A stretch of 64,000 nucleotides of DNA from Clostridiaceae bacterium M8S5 (GTDB lineage: Bacteria; Bacillota; Clostridia; Tissierellales; MCWD3), in assembly GCA_029227815.1 (NCBI GenBank), contig CP118523.1, positions 2,914,001 to 2,978,000 of the forward strand, read 5' to 3'. The position numbers and the translations under genes were made by a program. The notes under the pieces were generated by a model. It had not been told where the DNA came from. It made no database searches and saw only the letters and a list, made by a program, of their open reading frames with translations. This document shows positions 16,753 to 25,109 of this stretch, in pieces (within the stretch, counting starts at the first letter, position 1; each line of letters opens with the position of its first letter).

Positions 16753-18032
16753 TGAATTATAATAATAAGTTAGAATACGCTCTAAAAGCTATGAAAAATG
16801 CAGGAGCTGATAAGGCTCAATGTGAATTGATTGTTAGTGAAAAACATGAGTTAAATACGCAAGCAGGAGAAATTAATTTATTTCGTACAAATGTTAATAC
16901 AACTTTAAAACTTAAGTATATCAAAAACCAACAACAAGGTACTTTAACATTGAACAAGATTGATGATTTAGCAATTGATGAAGGTGTTAAACAGTTGCAA
17001 TTGATAACTGATGCATCTCCAGTAGATGATGCTTATGATATTGCAGATAAATTAGAAGGTGAATTCATGATTGGGATATTAGAACCCGATCTTGATAAAA
17101 TATATAATTCCTTAAAGGAATTTGCTTCTGAAATGAAGGATCAATATAGTAAAATAGCAGGTGATGCCATTTTATCCTTTGATCTGAAAAATAGGTTTCT
17201 TTCTAACACAAATGGTTTAAATTTAACTGAAAACAATGGAAGCTATAATTTTCAAATAGAGTTCACTGCAAAAGATGGTGAGAAGATAACTTCATTCAAC
17301 TATACAATTGTCAGCATGACAGATCTTAAGAAAAAACTGATGGAAACTGGTTCAATTAGAACATTGCTTGATCAGTCAGTTTTAGAGTTAGAATCACAAC
17401 CACTAGGTGATAAATTTGTTGGTGATATTATCATAACACCAGATTGTTTATTAGAATTATTAAGAGGTTATGAAGATATTGCTTTAAAAGATGCTCCAAT
17501 TATTGGTCAAAAGAGTAAATTGCTTAATAAAATTAATAAATCAGTTGCAAGCGAAAAATTGAGTTGGTATTCTAATCCTAGAACTGTGAGTGTAGGCGAA
17601 TGTATTACCATAGATGGCTTTGAAGCTAAAGATATGCCAATTATTGAGAAAGGTGTACTTAAAAACTTTATGTTGACCCAGTACGGTGCAAATAAATCTA
17701 ATCTATCTAGATCAAATAATTATGGTAACTATCATGTTATATCTCCTGGTGAGAAATCTTTAAGTGAAATTATAAAAAACGTTGATAAAGGTATATTGTT
17801 CTGTCGTTTTTCTGGAGGTCATCCTAGTAGTGATGGTAGCTTCTCAGGTGTTGCAAAAAATTCATTTTATATTGAAAATGGAAAAATTGTTCGCCCAATC
17901 AGTGAAACAATGGTCTCTGGTAATTTATTTTCATTGTTCAACGATATAAAAGCGATATCATCAGAAACAGTTGATGCAGGAAATACGTCTCTACCTTGGA
18001 TTCATTCAACTGGTACAACTATATCAGGATAA
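16752..18032 (+). CDS. pmbA: TldD partner protein PmbA (TldE)
   Basis: A 426-residue PmbA/TldE homologue, the non-catalytic partner of TldD. It lacks a HExxxH motif, as expected. Diagnostic segments are DAILSFDLKNRFLSNTNGL, FVGDIIITPDCLLELL, the central SVGECITIDGFEAKDMPII and the C-terminal FSGGHPSSDGSFSGVAKNSFYIENGKI. It overlaps tldD by one base (TAATG), so translation is coupled and the two subunits would be made in equal amounts. A strong terminator follows. Together the two genes form a complete bicistronic operon with its own promoter. Confidence 0.92.
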   Translation: MNYNNKLEYALKAMKNAGADKAQCELIVSEKHELNTQAGEINLFRTNVNTTLKLKYIKNQQQGTLTLNKIDDLAIDEGVKQLQLITDASPVDDAYDIADKLEGEFMIGILEPDLDKIYNSLKEFASEMKDQYSKIAGDAILSFDLKNRFLSNTNGLNLTENNGSYNFQIEFTAKDGEKITSFNYTIVSMTDLKKKLMETGSIRTLLDQSVLELESQPLGDKFVGDIIITPDCLLELLRGYEDIALKDAPIIGQKSKLLNKINKSVASEKLSWYSNPRTVSVGECITIDGFEAKDMPIIEKGVLKNFMLTQYGANKSNLSRSNNYGNYHVISPGEKSLSEIIKNVDKGILFCRFSGGHPSSDGSFSGVAKNSFYIENGKIVRPISETMVSGNLFSLFNDIKAISSETVDAGNTSLPWIHSTGTTISG

Positions 18033-18036
18033 ACTA

Positions 18037-18062
18037 AAAGACCTAGAATTCTAGGTCTTTTT
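18037..18062 (+). terminator. Terminator of tldD-pmbA
   Basis: A palindrome AAAGACCTAGA / TCTAGGTCTTT is followed by TTTATTT, 5 bases after the pmbA stop codon. Confidence 0.85.
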
Positions 18063-18082
18063 ATTTGAACCTGCATCTCTTC

Positions 18083-18184
18083 TTATTGCTTCATCTCCTC
18101 TGGAGAATCAAATAGATGTTCCATCACATCATCAGGTATGCCCATGTCATTGCTGAAATTCAAAGTAAATATTATCCCTCTTTT
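18083..18184 (-). pseudogene. Remnant of a second histidine kinase (ATPase G1 box only)
   Basis: Read on the minus strand, 33 codons ending in TAA give a peptide containing NDMGIPDDVMEHLFDSPEEM. This aligns with the G1 region of the intact histidine kinase just upstream, which reads DDGVGIPQDVKEHLFDPFVRG. The similarity breaks off on both sides and there is no start codon with a ribosome binding site, so this is a decayed fragment left by duplication or deletion of a paralogous kinase. Confidence 0.65.
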
Positions 18185-18237
18185 ATAACATTTTTACTTA
18201 GAAATTTATACATCATTCAATTCTAATAAAACTTTCC

Positions 18238-19650
18238 CTATATATCCAACTTTATCCTAAACATAGTAGCTTCGTACTTTCGTCCATTGCTAACACTGAT
18301 ATCTCCCCCGTGCTTAACAATAATATTTTTACTTATAGCTAGTCCAAGCCCTGAACCACCATCACTTTTTCGGACTTTATCTCCTCTGACAAAAGGATCA
18401 AATAAATGTTCTTTTACATCTTGTGGTATACCTACTCCGTCGTCAGCTATTTCCAGATAGACTTTGTCTTTCTTTTTATATAGTTCTATTCTTACCTTTG
18501 TATTCTTTGGGTTGTATTTTATTACATTTTCTAATATATTTGCGATAGCAGAGTTCATTAGATGATTATCAAAACTAACATTAATAATTTCACTTGGTAT
18601 GTTAAGTATAACTTTAAAATCTTTATCTTCCATTTGTTGATAATATTCTGCTACTATTTGACGTAAAAATTCTGTGAAATTATTCTCTTTTTTATAAACA
18701 TTATAATCAACATTTTCAAGCTTCACATAGTCAAACATATCATTGATTAATTGATCTACTCTTTGTGATTTTTTATATATTGTCTCGTAACATGATTCTT
18801 TGTCTTTTTCTTTTACTATCCCATCTTTTAAAGCCTTTATATAACCTATTATAGTAGTCATAGGTGTCTTAATATCATGTGACACATCAGCAAGCAGTCT
18901 CATTTTACTCGCTTCTAGCTTCTTTTTTTCCTTCTGTGTTTTTTCTATAGTCCCAGCCATATCATTAAATGCATCACGTATAAGTAAGTATTCTCTCTCT
19001 GCTTTAAAATCAAGTCTCATGCTGTAATTCCCCGATGTCATTACTTTTATTCCATTCATTAATTTATGAAGAGGTTTGATAATCCTCTTTGATGTCCATC
19101 TCCCATAAAATATTGTATTTATTATGATACTAATAATTATTAATATTAATCCTGCAATTATTGGATCGTATACTGCCTTCATAAATTTATACGGTGCGTT
19201 TATAAAACTATAATTTACCTTTACACTATCTAAAGGAATTTTGACTACACAGTAGTAAGTCCTATCATCTTTTTTGAATTGCTGTATTGTGCCATGGTAT
19301 CTATCATGATTGTTTTTGGTTATATCTAATATATTAAAAATATCATCCCTAGTATAATGTTTTATTATGTCTTTCTTATCACCTTTGACATAGATAACAT
19401 CTAGTTTTTCATCCAATATTTCGACCCATCCACCAATATCTTTAATACTACTTATGTCTATGTTTTCGTAGTCTGCTCTGACAAGTTTAGAAGCTACTAC
19501 TTTCATAACTTTATTATCTTGTATTTCTTTTGTTGTATAATTAACTACTCCTAGTACTATAATTAAAGAAGATATTAACATGATAAATAAGGATAACATA
19601 TAGTTCTTGACTATCAGAGCAAATATGCCCTTGTTCCTTGATCTCTTCAT
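18238..19650 (-). CDS. Sensor histidine kinase (HAMP, HisKA, HATPase)
   Basis: The 470-residue membrane kinase has segments at about 11-35 and 163-183 enclosing an extracytoplasmic sensor domain of about 125 residues. A HAMP linker follows, then the phosphoacceptor motif DVSHDIKTP (His258), and an ATPase with G1 box DDGVGIP and G2 box GGSGLGLAIS. It overlaps the response regulator gene by one base. The two lie at the 3' end of an operon that begins with an ABC transporter and an exported HExxH protein, so the sensor probably monitors a signal related to that transporter. The stimulus is unknown. Confidence 0.9.
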   Translation of the reverse strand: MKRSRNKGIFALIVKNYMLSLFIMLISSLIIVLGVVNYTTKEIQDNKVMKVVASKLVRADYENIDISSIKDIGGWVEILDEKLDVIYVKGDKKDIIKHYTRDDIFNILDITKNNHDRYHGTIQQFKKDDRTYYCVVKIPLDSVKVNYSFINAPYKFMKAVYDPIIAGLILIIISIIINTIFYGRWTSKRIIKPLHKLMNGIKVMTSGNYSMRLDFKAEREYLLIRDAFNDMAGTIEKTQKEKKKLEASKMRLLADVSHDIKTPMTTIIGYIKALKDGIVKEKDKESCYETIYKKSQRVDQLINDMFDYVKLENVDYNVYKKENNFTEFLRQIVAEYYQQMEDKDFKVILNIPSEIINVSFDNHLMNSAIANILENVIKYNPKNTKVRIELYKKKDKVYLEIADDGVGIPQDVKEHLFDPFVRGDKVRKSDGGSGLGLAISKNIIVKHGGDISVSNGRKYEATMFRIKLDI

Positions 19651-20372
19651 TAACTTTCACTACCTTTATTTAACTTAATATTATCTATTTTATAACCTAA
19701 CCCTCTAATTGTTTTAATATAAACAGGTTGCTTTGGATTTTGCTCTATTTTATTTCTAAGATTACTTATATGCACCATTATGGTGTTATCATCACCATAA
19801 AATTGATCTTCCCAGACTTCTTCAAATATCTGTTTTTTTGTAAACACTCTTGATGGGTTTTGCATGAGCATTTTTAGTATTAGGAATTCACGAGATGTCA
19901 GTTCTATACTATTACCATCTTTATACAGTGTACAACTTGGTAAATCCAGTCTTAGGTTTCCAAGCTGTAGATAATCACTCTCTACTTGCCTCTTGGTATT
20001 ATTGTACTTACTACATCTACGTAATTGAGCCTTTATACGCGCAATGACCTCCATGGGATTAAATGGCTTTGTCATATAATCATCTGCACCTAACTCTAAA
20101 CCTAAAATCTTATCATGATGTTCACGTTTGGCTGATAACATGAGAATCGGTATTTTGTAATTTTCTCTTATTTTTTTAATCAATCTATAACCGTCAATGC
20201 CTGGCATCATTATATCAAGTATAGCCATATCAATATTCTGCTCTTTAATAAATTTTAGTGCATCAATACCATTATAAGCTTTCACTACTGTATATCCTTC
20301 TGATTCAAGGTATAGCTCTAAAAGATTTACTATATCTTTTTCGTCATCTACTATTAATATTCGCTCGCTCAT
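19650..20372 (-). CDS. OmpR-family response regulator
   Basis: The 240-residue regulator has a receiver domain with the acidic pocket DD (residues 9-10), phosphorylation site Asp53 (ILDIMMPG) and the conserved Lys in MLSAKRE. A winged-helix DNA-binding domain of OmpR/PhoB type follows (LTSREFLILKMLMQNP...NTIMVHISNLRNKIE...TIRGLGYKI). It is co-transcribed with the downstream kinase, which begins at its last base. A 62-base gap to the preceding gene holds an AGGGAGG-type ribosome binding site. The likely target is its own operon: an imperfect palindrome TTAAGTTAACCTAA lies at 22944-22957 upstream of the ABC gene, but binding is unproven. Confidence 0.92.
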   Translation of the reverse strand: MSERILIVDDEKDIVNLLELYLESEGYTVVKAYNGIDALKFIKEQNIDMAILDIMMPGIDGYRLIKKIRENYKIPILMLSAKREHHDKILGLELGADDYMTKPFNPMEVIARIKAQLRRCSKYNNTKRQVESDYLQLGNLRLDLPSCTLYKDGNSIELTSREFLILKMLMQNPSRVFTKKQIFEEVWEDQFYGDDNTIMVHISNLRNKIEQNPKQPVYIKTIRGLGYKIDNIKLNKGSES

Positions 20373-20433
20373 AAAATCCTCCCTATTATTATATCTTCTA
20401 CTATCATACCATACCTTGAAAATGAATACATTA

Positions 20434-21411
20434 TTATATGTTGTTAATCAGAGAAGCAAATTTATCATATAAACTTCCTTCCATCATAAATATCTCATCT
20501 GTAATCTTTAATCCTAGCTTATGTGATATCAGTAACATTGCCATACCACTTTCATAATATTTATGTTTCGAGCAACCTAATTCTTTTGTATCCTTAATAG
20601 CTTGATCATAATTCTCTTTATCTGCTAGAATCTCTAATACTTTCAACTGAACATAGTAGGCTGTTCCTTCGATTAGTTCATAGAAATCTTCGCTATTTAC
20701 TAACTGTTTACATTCCTCTTTGGTTAAGTTACTCTCTAGGTATTTATTGCGCTTATTTCTAATCTGTATATATCTTCGAGCATTGATTAAACAAAGTTCA
20801 CTTGTCTTTGCTGTTAAAGCATTATACAATGTTTCTCCCTCTTCTTTAGTATATTTACTAAGTACTTCATCCTGCTTTATTTTTATCATTAACGCCTCGT
20901 CAAGCTTTATCTCAGTCTCTTCTAGCTTTTTAAAGTGTGTAAACTGATAAGCATGAAAAGCTTCATGGTAAAGTATAGCTATGTATTCTTCGTCCGTCAT
21001 GTTACTTTCACTAAATCCAAAGCTATTTTTGATCATCTTGCTTTCATCACCTATGCCTTCTACAAACTCTTTTACATTTCCTAATTCGTCATAGGAAGGC
21101 ACTAATACGTTCATTTTACCATCTACTCTATATGCTGTTGCTGCTAAAACTGGTAGTATTTCTTTTCGTTTTTTTATCTCTTCATTATAAAATACATATT
21201 CCATATCTTGAGCTTTTATAGCTACTGGATAATCACTAATTCTTAATCCTTTCCATACTTTCTCTTCAACTATACTCTCTATTTCTTTTGAATACTTGTA
21301 TAGCTCGTAGTTTTTTTTATCAAGTCCTTTATTAGATGTAACAAAACATGAAATCACCAATAAAACACCCACTATAAAATATATCTTGTAGAATTTATCT
21401 ATTTTGCTCAT
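20434..21411 (-). CDS. Exported protein with HExxH zinc-protease-like motif
   Basis: I do not recognise this 325-residue protein as a named family. The N-terminus has a hydrophobic segment (residues 10-22, YFIVGVLLVISC) that could be a signal anchor or, with VISC, a lipobox. A central motif YHEAFHAYQ (His149, Glu150, His153) matches the HExxH signature of zinc metallopeptidases; a candidate third ligand could be Glu248 or Glu249 in the LIEGTAYY region. The rest is mostly helical and charged. The gene sits between an ABC permease and a two-component system in one operon and overlaps the permease by one base. A role in processing or sensing a peptide handled by the transporter is plausible but not shown. 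Confidence 0.6.
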   Translation of the reverse strand: MSKIDKFYKIYFIVGVLLVISCFVTSNKGLDKKNYELYKYSKEIESIVEEKVWKGLRISDYPVAIKAQDMEYVFYNEEIKKRKEILPVLAATAYRVDGKMNVLVPSYDELGNVKEFVEGIGDESKMIKNSFGFSESNMTDEEYIAILYHEAFHAYQFTHFKKLEETEIKLDEALMIKIKQDEVLSKYTKEEGETLYNALTAKTSELCLINARRYIQIRNKRNKYLESNLTKEECKQLVNSEDFYELIEGTAYYVQLKVLEILADKENYDQAIKDTKELGCSKHKYYESGMAMLLISHKLGLKITDEIFMMEGSLYDKFASLINNI

Positions 21412-22169
21412 TAATACACCTTCTTTCTGAAATTAACCAATAATAACGTTAATACTATATAAGCAAATAACAACTGGTATATAATGGGGGATGTTTGCAC
21501 TGTTTTTCCAGTTATATATAGCCCAACTTGTTTATTTACTGTATATAAATCGGGAACTATATACAATAACCCCCTTAACACTGTACCTCCAAATCCATCT
21601 AATGTCTTTACATATATTGCAAGCATGTTATGAAAACTTCCTAATAGATAAATCACTATACTTAATAGTCCATTGATTGTTAAAGAGAATTTGATACTAA
21701 ATAAGCTAACAATTGCACTTATTGTAACTGTATTTACAGCCATAATAATGAACGCAATAATATGCCTATGTAAATATATTTCGCTTCCTCTTACAATATT
21801 GAAGACTATTATACTCGTATACAATATTCCTAGGCAAATTATAGACATAATCATATTGCTTAATGCAAGCTCTAATGCATATTCGTGTGGTTTAACTCCT
21901 CTTATCAAGACAAGATGATGTGTCTTGTTATCAATCTCTTTTGGTATTGTTACTAGCGATAATGTTACTGCTAGTATACTTGCTATAAAACTTACCATAA
22001 CAATTAATACTGGTATAACTTCATTAAAAGTTACCATCATACGTCCTTTGTAAGAAAAGCTCCCACTAAGAGCTAATAATAGTATAATCCCAATACCTAT
22101 GCCACTAACAATAAATATAGTTTTATTTCTTATTTTTGCTCTGATACTGTTTTTCATAATTGTTAACAT
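21411..22169 (-). CDS. ABC transporter permease, ABC-2 type
   Basis: A 252-residue membrane protein with about six hydrophobic segments. The motif VTIPKEIDNKTHHLVLIRGVKPHEY after the second segment is typical of ABC-2 permeases, where a cytoplasmic elbow reads E.xxKT...L..P. It follows the ATPase gene by 38 bases and overlaps the next gene by one base. It is probably the sole permease of the transporter and would act as a homodimer. The substrate is unknown. Confidence 0.82.
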   Translation of the reverse strand: MLTIMKNSIRAKIRNKTIFIVSGIGIGIILLLALSGSFSYKGRMMVTFNEVIPVLIVMVSFIASILAVTLSLVTIPKEIDNKTHHLVLIRGVKPHEYALELALSNMIMSIICLGILYTSIIVFNIVRGSEIYLHRHIIAFIIMAVNTVTISAIVSLFSIKFSLTINGLLSIVIYLLGSFHNMLAIYVKTLDGFGGTVLRGLLYIVPDLYTVNKQVGLYITGKTVQTSPIIYQLLFAYIVLTLLLVNFRKKVY

Positions 22170-22207
22170 AAGTTACCTCCATTCGTTTTATATTAAACTT
22201 TAAATAC

Positions 22208-22885
22208 TTACTGATTAATAATATCAAGAAATATATTCTCTAGACTCGTATGATCTTGTAATTCATCTGCAGTCCATTCCTTCATAATCTTACCTTTATC
22301 AATAATTATTCCTCTATCTGCAACTCTCTGTACATCTCCTAAAATATGAGAATTGAGTATTATAGTTTTTCCTTTTTCTTTAAGTTCTTTTATTAAATTT
22401 AGGATATGTACCCTACCAACAGCATCAAGTCCTGCTGATGGTTCATCTAAAAGCAATATATCTGGATTGCCTAATAAAGACTGTGCTATTGCTAAGCGTT
22501 GTAACATTCCCTTTGAATAATTTCTAACCTTCTTTTCTCTGTTATCCCACAAACCTACTTGCTTTAAAATGATTTCTATCTGATTATTCTTACTTCTTTT
22601 TGGTATCCTTTGAAGCTTAGAAAAGAAATCCATAACTTCTACCGCTGATAAAAATCCATGAAAATATGGTGTCTCTGGAGAATAAGCGATACTTACACCT
22701 TCATCCCTATAAATCCTACCTGCTGTTGGTTTTACCAAACCTAGTATCATTTTAATAGTAGTAGTTTTGCCTGCTCCATTGCTACCTAAAAGTGCAAATA
22801 CTTCCTTTTCTCTAACATGAAAACTAAGATTATTAACTACTATGTTTTTATTATATTTCTTAGTTAACCCTTCACATTTCAACAT
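22208..22885 (-). CDS. ABC transporter ATP-binding protein
   Basis: The ATPase of about 225 residues has Walker A GSNGAGKTT, signature YSKGMLQRLAIA, Walker B LLLDEPSAGLD and switch histidine LNSH. It is short, without a C-terminal extension. The ATG at 22885 is preferred because AGAGGTG lies 6 bases upstream; earlier in-frame starts fall inside that site. It is the first gene of a five-gene minus-strand operon: ATPase, permease, exported HExxH protein, response regulator, histidine kinase. Such modules usually export lipids or peptides and respond to envelope stress; the substrate is not known here. Confidence 0.9.
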   Translation of the reverse strand: MLKCEGLTKKYNKNIVVNNLSFHVREKEVFALLGSNGAGKTTTIKMILGLVKPTAGRIYRDEGVSIAYSPETPYFHGFLSAVEVMDFFSKLQRIPKRSKNNQIEIILKQVGLWDNREKKVRNYSKGMLQRLAIAQSLLGNPDILLLDEPSAGLDAVGRVHILNLIKELKEKGKTIILNSHILGDVQRVADRGIIIDKGKIMKEWTADELQDHTSLENIFLDIINQ

Positions 22886-22984
22886 TATCATCACCTCTGT
22901 ATATATACTAACAACACATTCTTTTACGAGTCTAAACCAAATCTTAAGTTAACCTAAAGTTTTAAAGAAAGTATGTAAAACAAA

Positions 22985-23010
22985 AAAGATTGCCTTTATT
23001 GGCAATCATT
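22985..23010 (-). terminator. Terminator of the blaI/M56-M23 operon
   Basis: The stem GATTGCC / GGCAATC (22988-23007), read on the minus strand, is followed by TTTTTTG, about 20 bases after the stop codon at 23031. Confidence 0.8.
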
Positions 23011-23030
23011 TTTATCAGTGCTGTTTTGTT

Positions 23031-24566
23031 TTAATTATATATACTTATATATTTCTTTAAATATTCTTTACCTAGTGGGTTTACTTTGAGATTGTTTTCT
23101 ATTACTTCAAAATGTAAATGTGGTCCATTAGCCTTTCCTGTTACACCTACAGTTGCTATTTTTTGCTGTTTGTTTACTTTTTGTCCTTCCTTAACAAAAA
23201 GTTTATCACAATGAGCATAAAGTGTTTTTATACCGTTTCCGTGATCTATTACTACCATATTTCCATATGTACCATAAAAATCTGCTCTTTCAACTATCCC
23301 TGCTCTGACTGATATTATATTAGTCCCTTTAATTGCTCTAATATCTATTCCTGAATGAAACCTTTTCTGCTTTATTATTGGATGAATTCGCTCTCCAAAC
23401 CTACCAGTTATTCTATTAAATTCAGTTGGTAAAGGCCAACACATATCAATATTTTTATTTTCGTTTTGCTCTAAAACTAAAGAAAAAAAACCTTTTTTGG
23501 GGATATCTTTTTCATACTCACTATTTTTAACTTCTCCTTTAGCACTTGTCAAGAACATAACCCCTAGTACACCTACTATCATAACTGTTGCAAAAGTTGC
23601 TTTTACTGCGTTTTTCCTAAATTTAGCTATCATTTTTATCCTCCTTTTTAAACTGTATTTAGTTCCAATAGTCCCTTCCACTATCCCTATATTTTTTGTT
23701 TCCATGCTTTTTGAAATCAGACTGAGTATTGTTTTGCCATATTGTATTTTCTTATCTTCACTTATGTAATTTAACGCAACTGTGTCACAACATATTTCGC
23801 AATCATTTTTCATAACCTTAAACCCTAACCACACTAAAGGATTAAACCAATATATTGATTTTAATATAGCTAATATCCAAAATAGTAATAAGTCTCGTCT
23901 TTTATGATGAGCTAGTTCATGCATTAATACATATTTGAGCTTTGTATCATCTAATAAACTATCAATATTTGAAGGCAATAAAATTTTAGTCTTAAAAACT
24001 CCATAAATTGATGGTATTTCAACAACATCTGTTAGCAATACAGGAATATCTTTTCTTATGTTCATTTTATTTTTACATTCACTACATATCTTTTGCAGTT
24101 TATTGTTTGAAGGTAAACTATACAGTTCCATCTGTTTATTGAAATACATGTTTTTAACTATTACTGCTATTATTAATGAAACTGTTATTATAAACCACAC
24201 GCTTAATATTAGAAACTGATGATTATCTAATAAGCTACCTACTCCTTGAGTAGTCTGCATATTTGTGTTAACTATTTGCTCTGATATAGGAAAATTTGCT
24301 ACTTTTATTGCTACTGAGACTTCACTAACTAAATCACTTGTATTGACAATATCCTTTGTACTCGTACTAACCAAGTTATAAACACTTAAAGCTGATTTTG
24401 GGGAAAAAGGTACTATTAACTTAACTAATAGAATATACCAAATATAGTAGTTAAATTTAATAAAACTTCTCTCTTTTAGTAGTTGTTTAATCAGCAATAT
24501 CACTATTATTATTAGGCTTGATTTTACAGTTGTATCTATTAGCAATTTTAGTATGACATCACTCAT
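23031..24566 (-). CDS. M56 (BlaR1-type) and M23 (LytM-type) fusion metallopeptidase
   Basis: The 511-residue protein joins two zinc peptidases. The N-terminal 340 residues are a BlaR1/MecR1-like membrane unit, with membrane segments near 10-27, 40-56, 118-138 and 323-341 and the gluzincin motif HELAHH (His216, Glu217, His220) on the cytoplasmic side. In place of the penicillin-binding sensor of BlaR1, the outer C-terminal part is a complete M23 endopeptidase: HSGIDIR (His404, Asp408), YAHC (His452) and HLHF (His483, His485). It lies 6 bases after the blaI-like repressor gene. By analogy it would cleave that repressor on sensing wall damage, while the M23 part may bind or cut peptidoglycan. 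This M23/M56 combination is known in clostridia, but its signal is not established. Confidence 0.9.
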   Translation of the reverse strand: MSDVILKLLIDTTVKSSLIIIVILLIKQLLKERSFIKFNYYIWYILLVKLIVPFSPKSALSVYNLVSTSTKDIVNTSDLVSEVSVAIKVANFPISEQIVNTNMQTTQGVGSLLDNHQFLILSVWFIITVSLIIAVIVKNMYFNKQMELYSLPSNNKLQKICSECKNKMNIRKDIPVLLTDVVEIPSIYGVFKTKILLPSNIDSLLDDTKLKYVLMHELAHHKRRDLLLFWILAILKSIYWFNPLVWLGFKVMKNDCEICCDTVALNYISEDKKIQYGKTILSLISKSMETKNIGIVEGTIGTKYSLKRRIKMIAKFRKNAVKATFATVMIVGVLGVMFLTSAKGEVKNSEYEKDIPKKGFFSLVLEQNENKNIDMCWPLPTEFNRITGRFGERIHPIIKQKRFHSGIDIRAIKGTNIISVRAGIVERADFYGTYGNMVVIDHGNGIKTLYAHCDKLFVKEGQKVNKQQKIATVGVTGKANGPHLHFEVIENNLKVNPLGKEYLKKYISIYN

Positions 24567-24572
24567 ATTACA

Positions 24573-24953
24573 CTACCTTTCTTTATCCTTCTCATCCAAT
24601 ATCTTTTTAAGCTCCCTTATATCTTCTTTTGTAAGATGCTCTGTCTCTAGAAAATTTGCAATCATTGGCTTTAATGCTCCTCCATATATCTTTTGTAGAA
24701 AAGATTTGTTCTCTGCTCTTACACATTCTTCTTTGTTCAATAATGGTGAGTAGTAGTAAGCTCTATTTTTCACTTCATAAGTTATAATACTTTTTTTGAC
24801 TAATCTGCTAAGTAAAGTTTTAATAGTTGTAGGCTTCCAATTGGTCTTCGCTGATAATTGTTTCATTATATCGCTAGATGTATGCGGTGGATTATACCAT
24901 AATACCTGCATTATTAGCCACTCTGAATCTGTTATTTGTGGTAGTTTTCTCAT
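24573..24953 (-). CDS. BlaI/MecI-family transcriptional repressor
   Basis: The 126-residue winged-helix repressor reads LPQITDSEWLIMQVLWYNPPHTSSDIMKQLS...TTIKTLLSRLVKKSII..., then the C-terminal dimerisation helices with KSFLQKIYGG and a final DIRELKKIL. The start at 24953 is chosen because GAGGTG lies just upstream; an upstream in-frame ATG would place 19 extra residues encoded by the operator region. It is co-transcribed with the M56-M23 peptidase, which by family logic inactivates it by proteolysis. Two dyads with TACA/TGTA half-sites overlap its promoter. Confidence 0.92.
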   Translation of the reverse strand: MRKLPQITDSEWLIMQVLWYNPPHTSSDIMKQLSAKTNWKPTTIKTLLSRLVKKSIITYEVKNRAYYYSPLLNKEECVRAENKSFLQKIYGGALKPMIANFLETEHLTKEDIRELKKILDEKDKER

Positions 24954-24967
24954 ATTTTCACCTCCTC

Positions 24968-25020
24968 GACTACGATTGTAGTCTTGTGTATAGTCTACAC
25001 CTGTAGTCATTGAATGTCAA
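24968..25020 (-). promoter_or_regulatory. Promoter with twin BlaI-type operators
   Basis: On the minus strand, TTGACA (complement at 25015-25020) and TAGACT (complement at 24992-24997) are 17 bases apart. One dyad, CTACACCTGTAG (24995-25006), fills the spacer. The second, GACTACGATTGTAGTC (24968-24983), lies downstream between the start point and the ribosome binding site. Both have the TACA/TGTA core of BlaI/MecI operators. Repression by the adjacent BlaI homologue is inferred. Confidence 0.75.
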
Positions 25021-25044
25021 GGATTTTCTGTATATTGAATCATA

Positions 25045-25092
25045 AAAAATGACCAGCAATCGTATAATTTTTACGATAAAATGGTCATTTTT
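25045..25092 (-). terminator. Terminator after the methyltransferase at 25110-25907
   Basis: AAAAATGACCA (25045-25055) pairs with TGGTCATTTTT (25082-25092) around a 26-base loop that holds a smaller ATCGTA/TACGAT hairpin. The U-rich tail follows on the minus strand. Confidence 0.7.
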
Positions 25093-25109
25093 AAATATAT
25101 CAATATTTT

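Noticed and set aside
24968..25010. N-terminal extension of 19 residues on the BlaI-like repressor
   Set aside because: The upstream start lies inside the promoter/operator region, while a GAGGTG site fits the downstream ATG.
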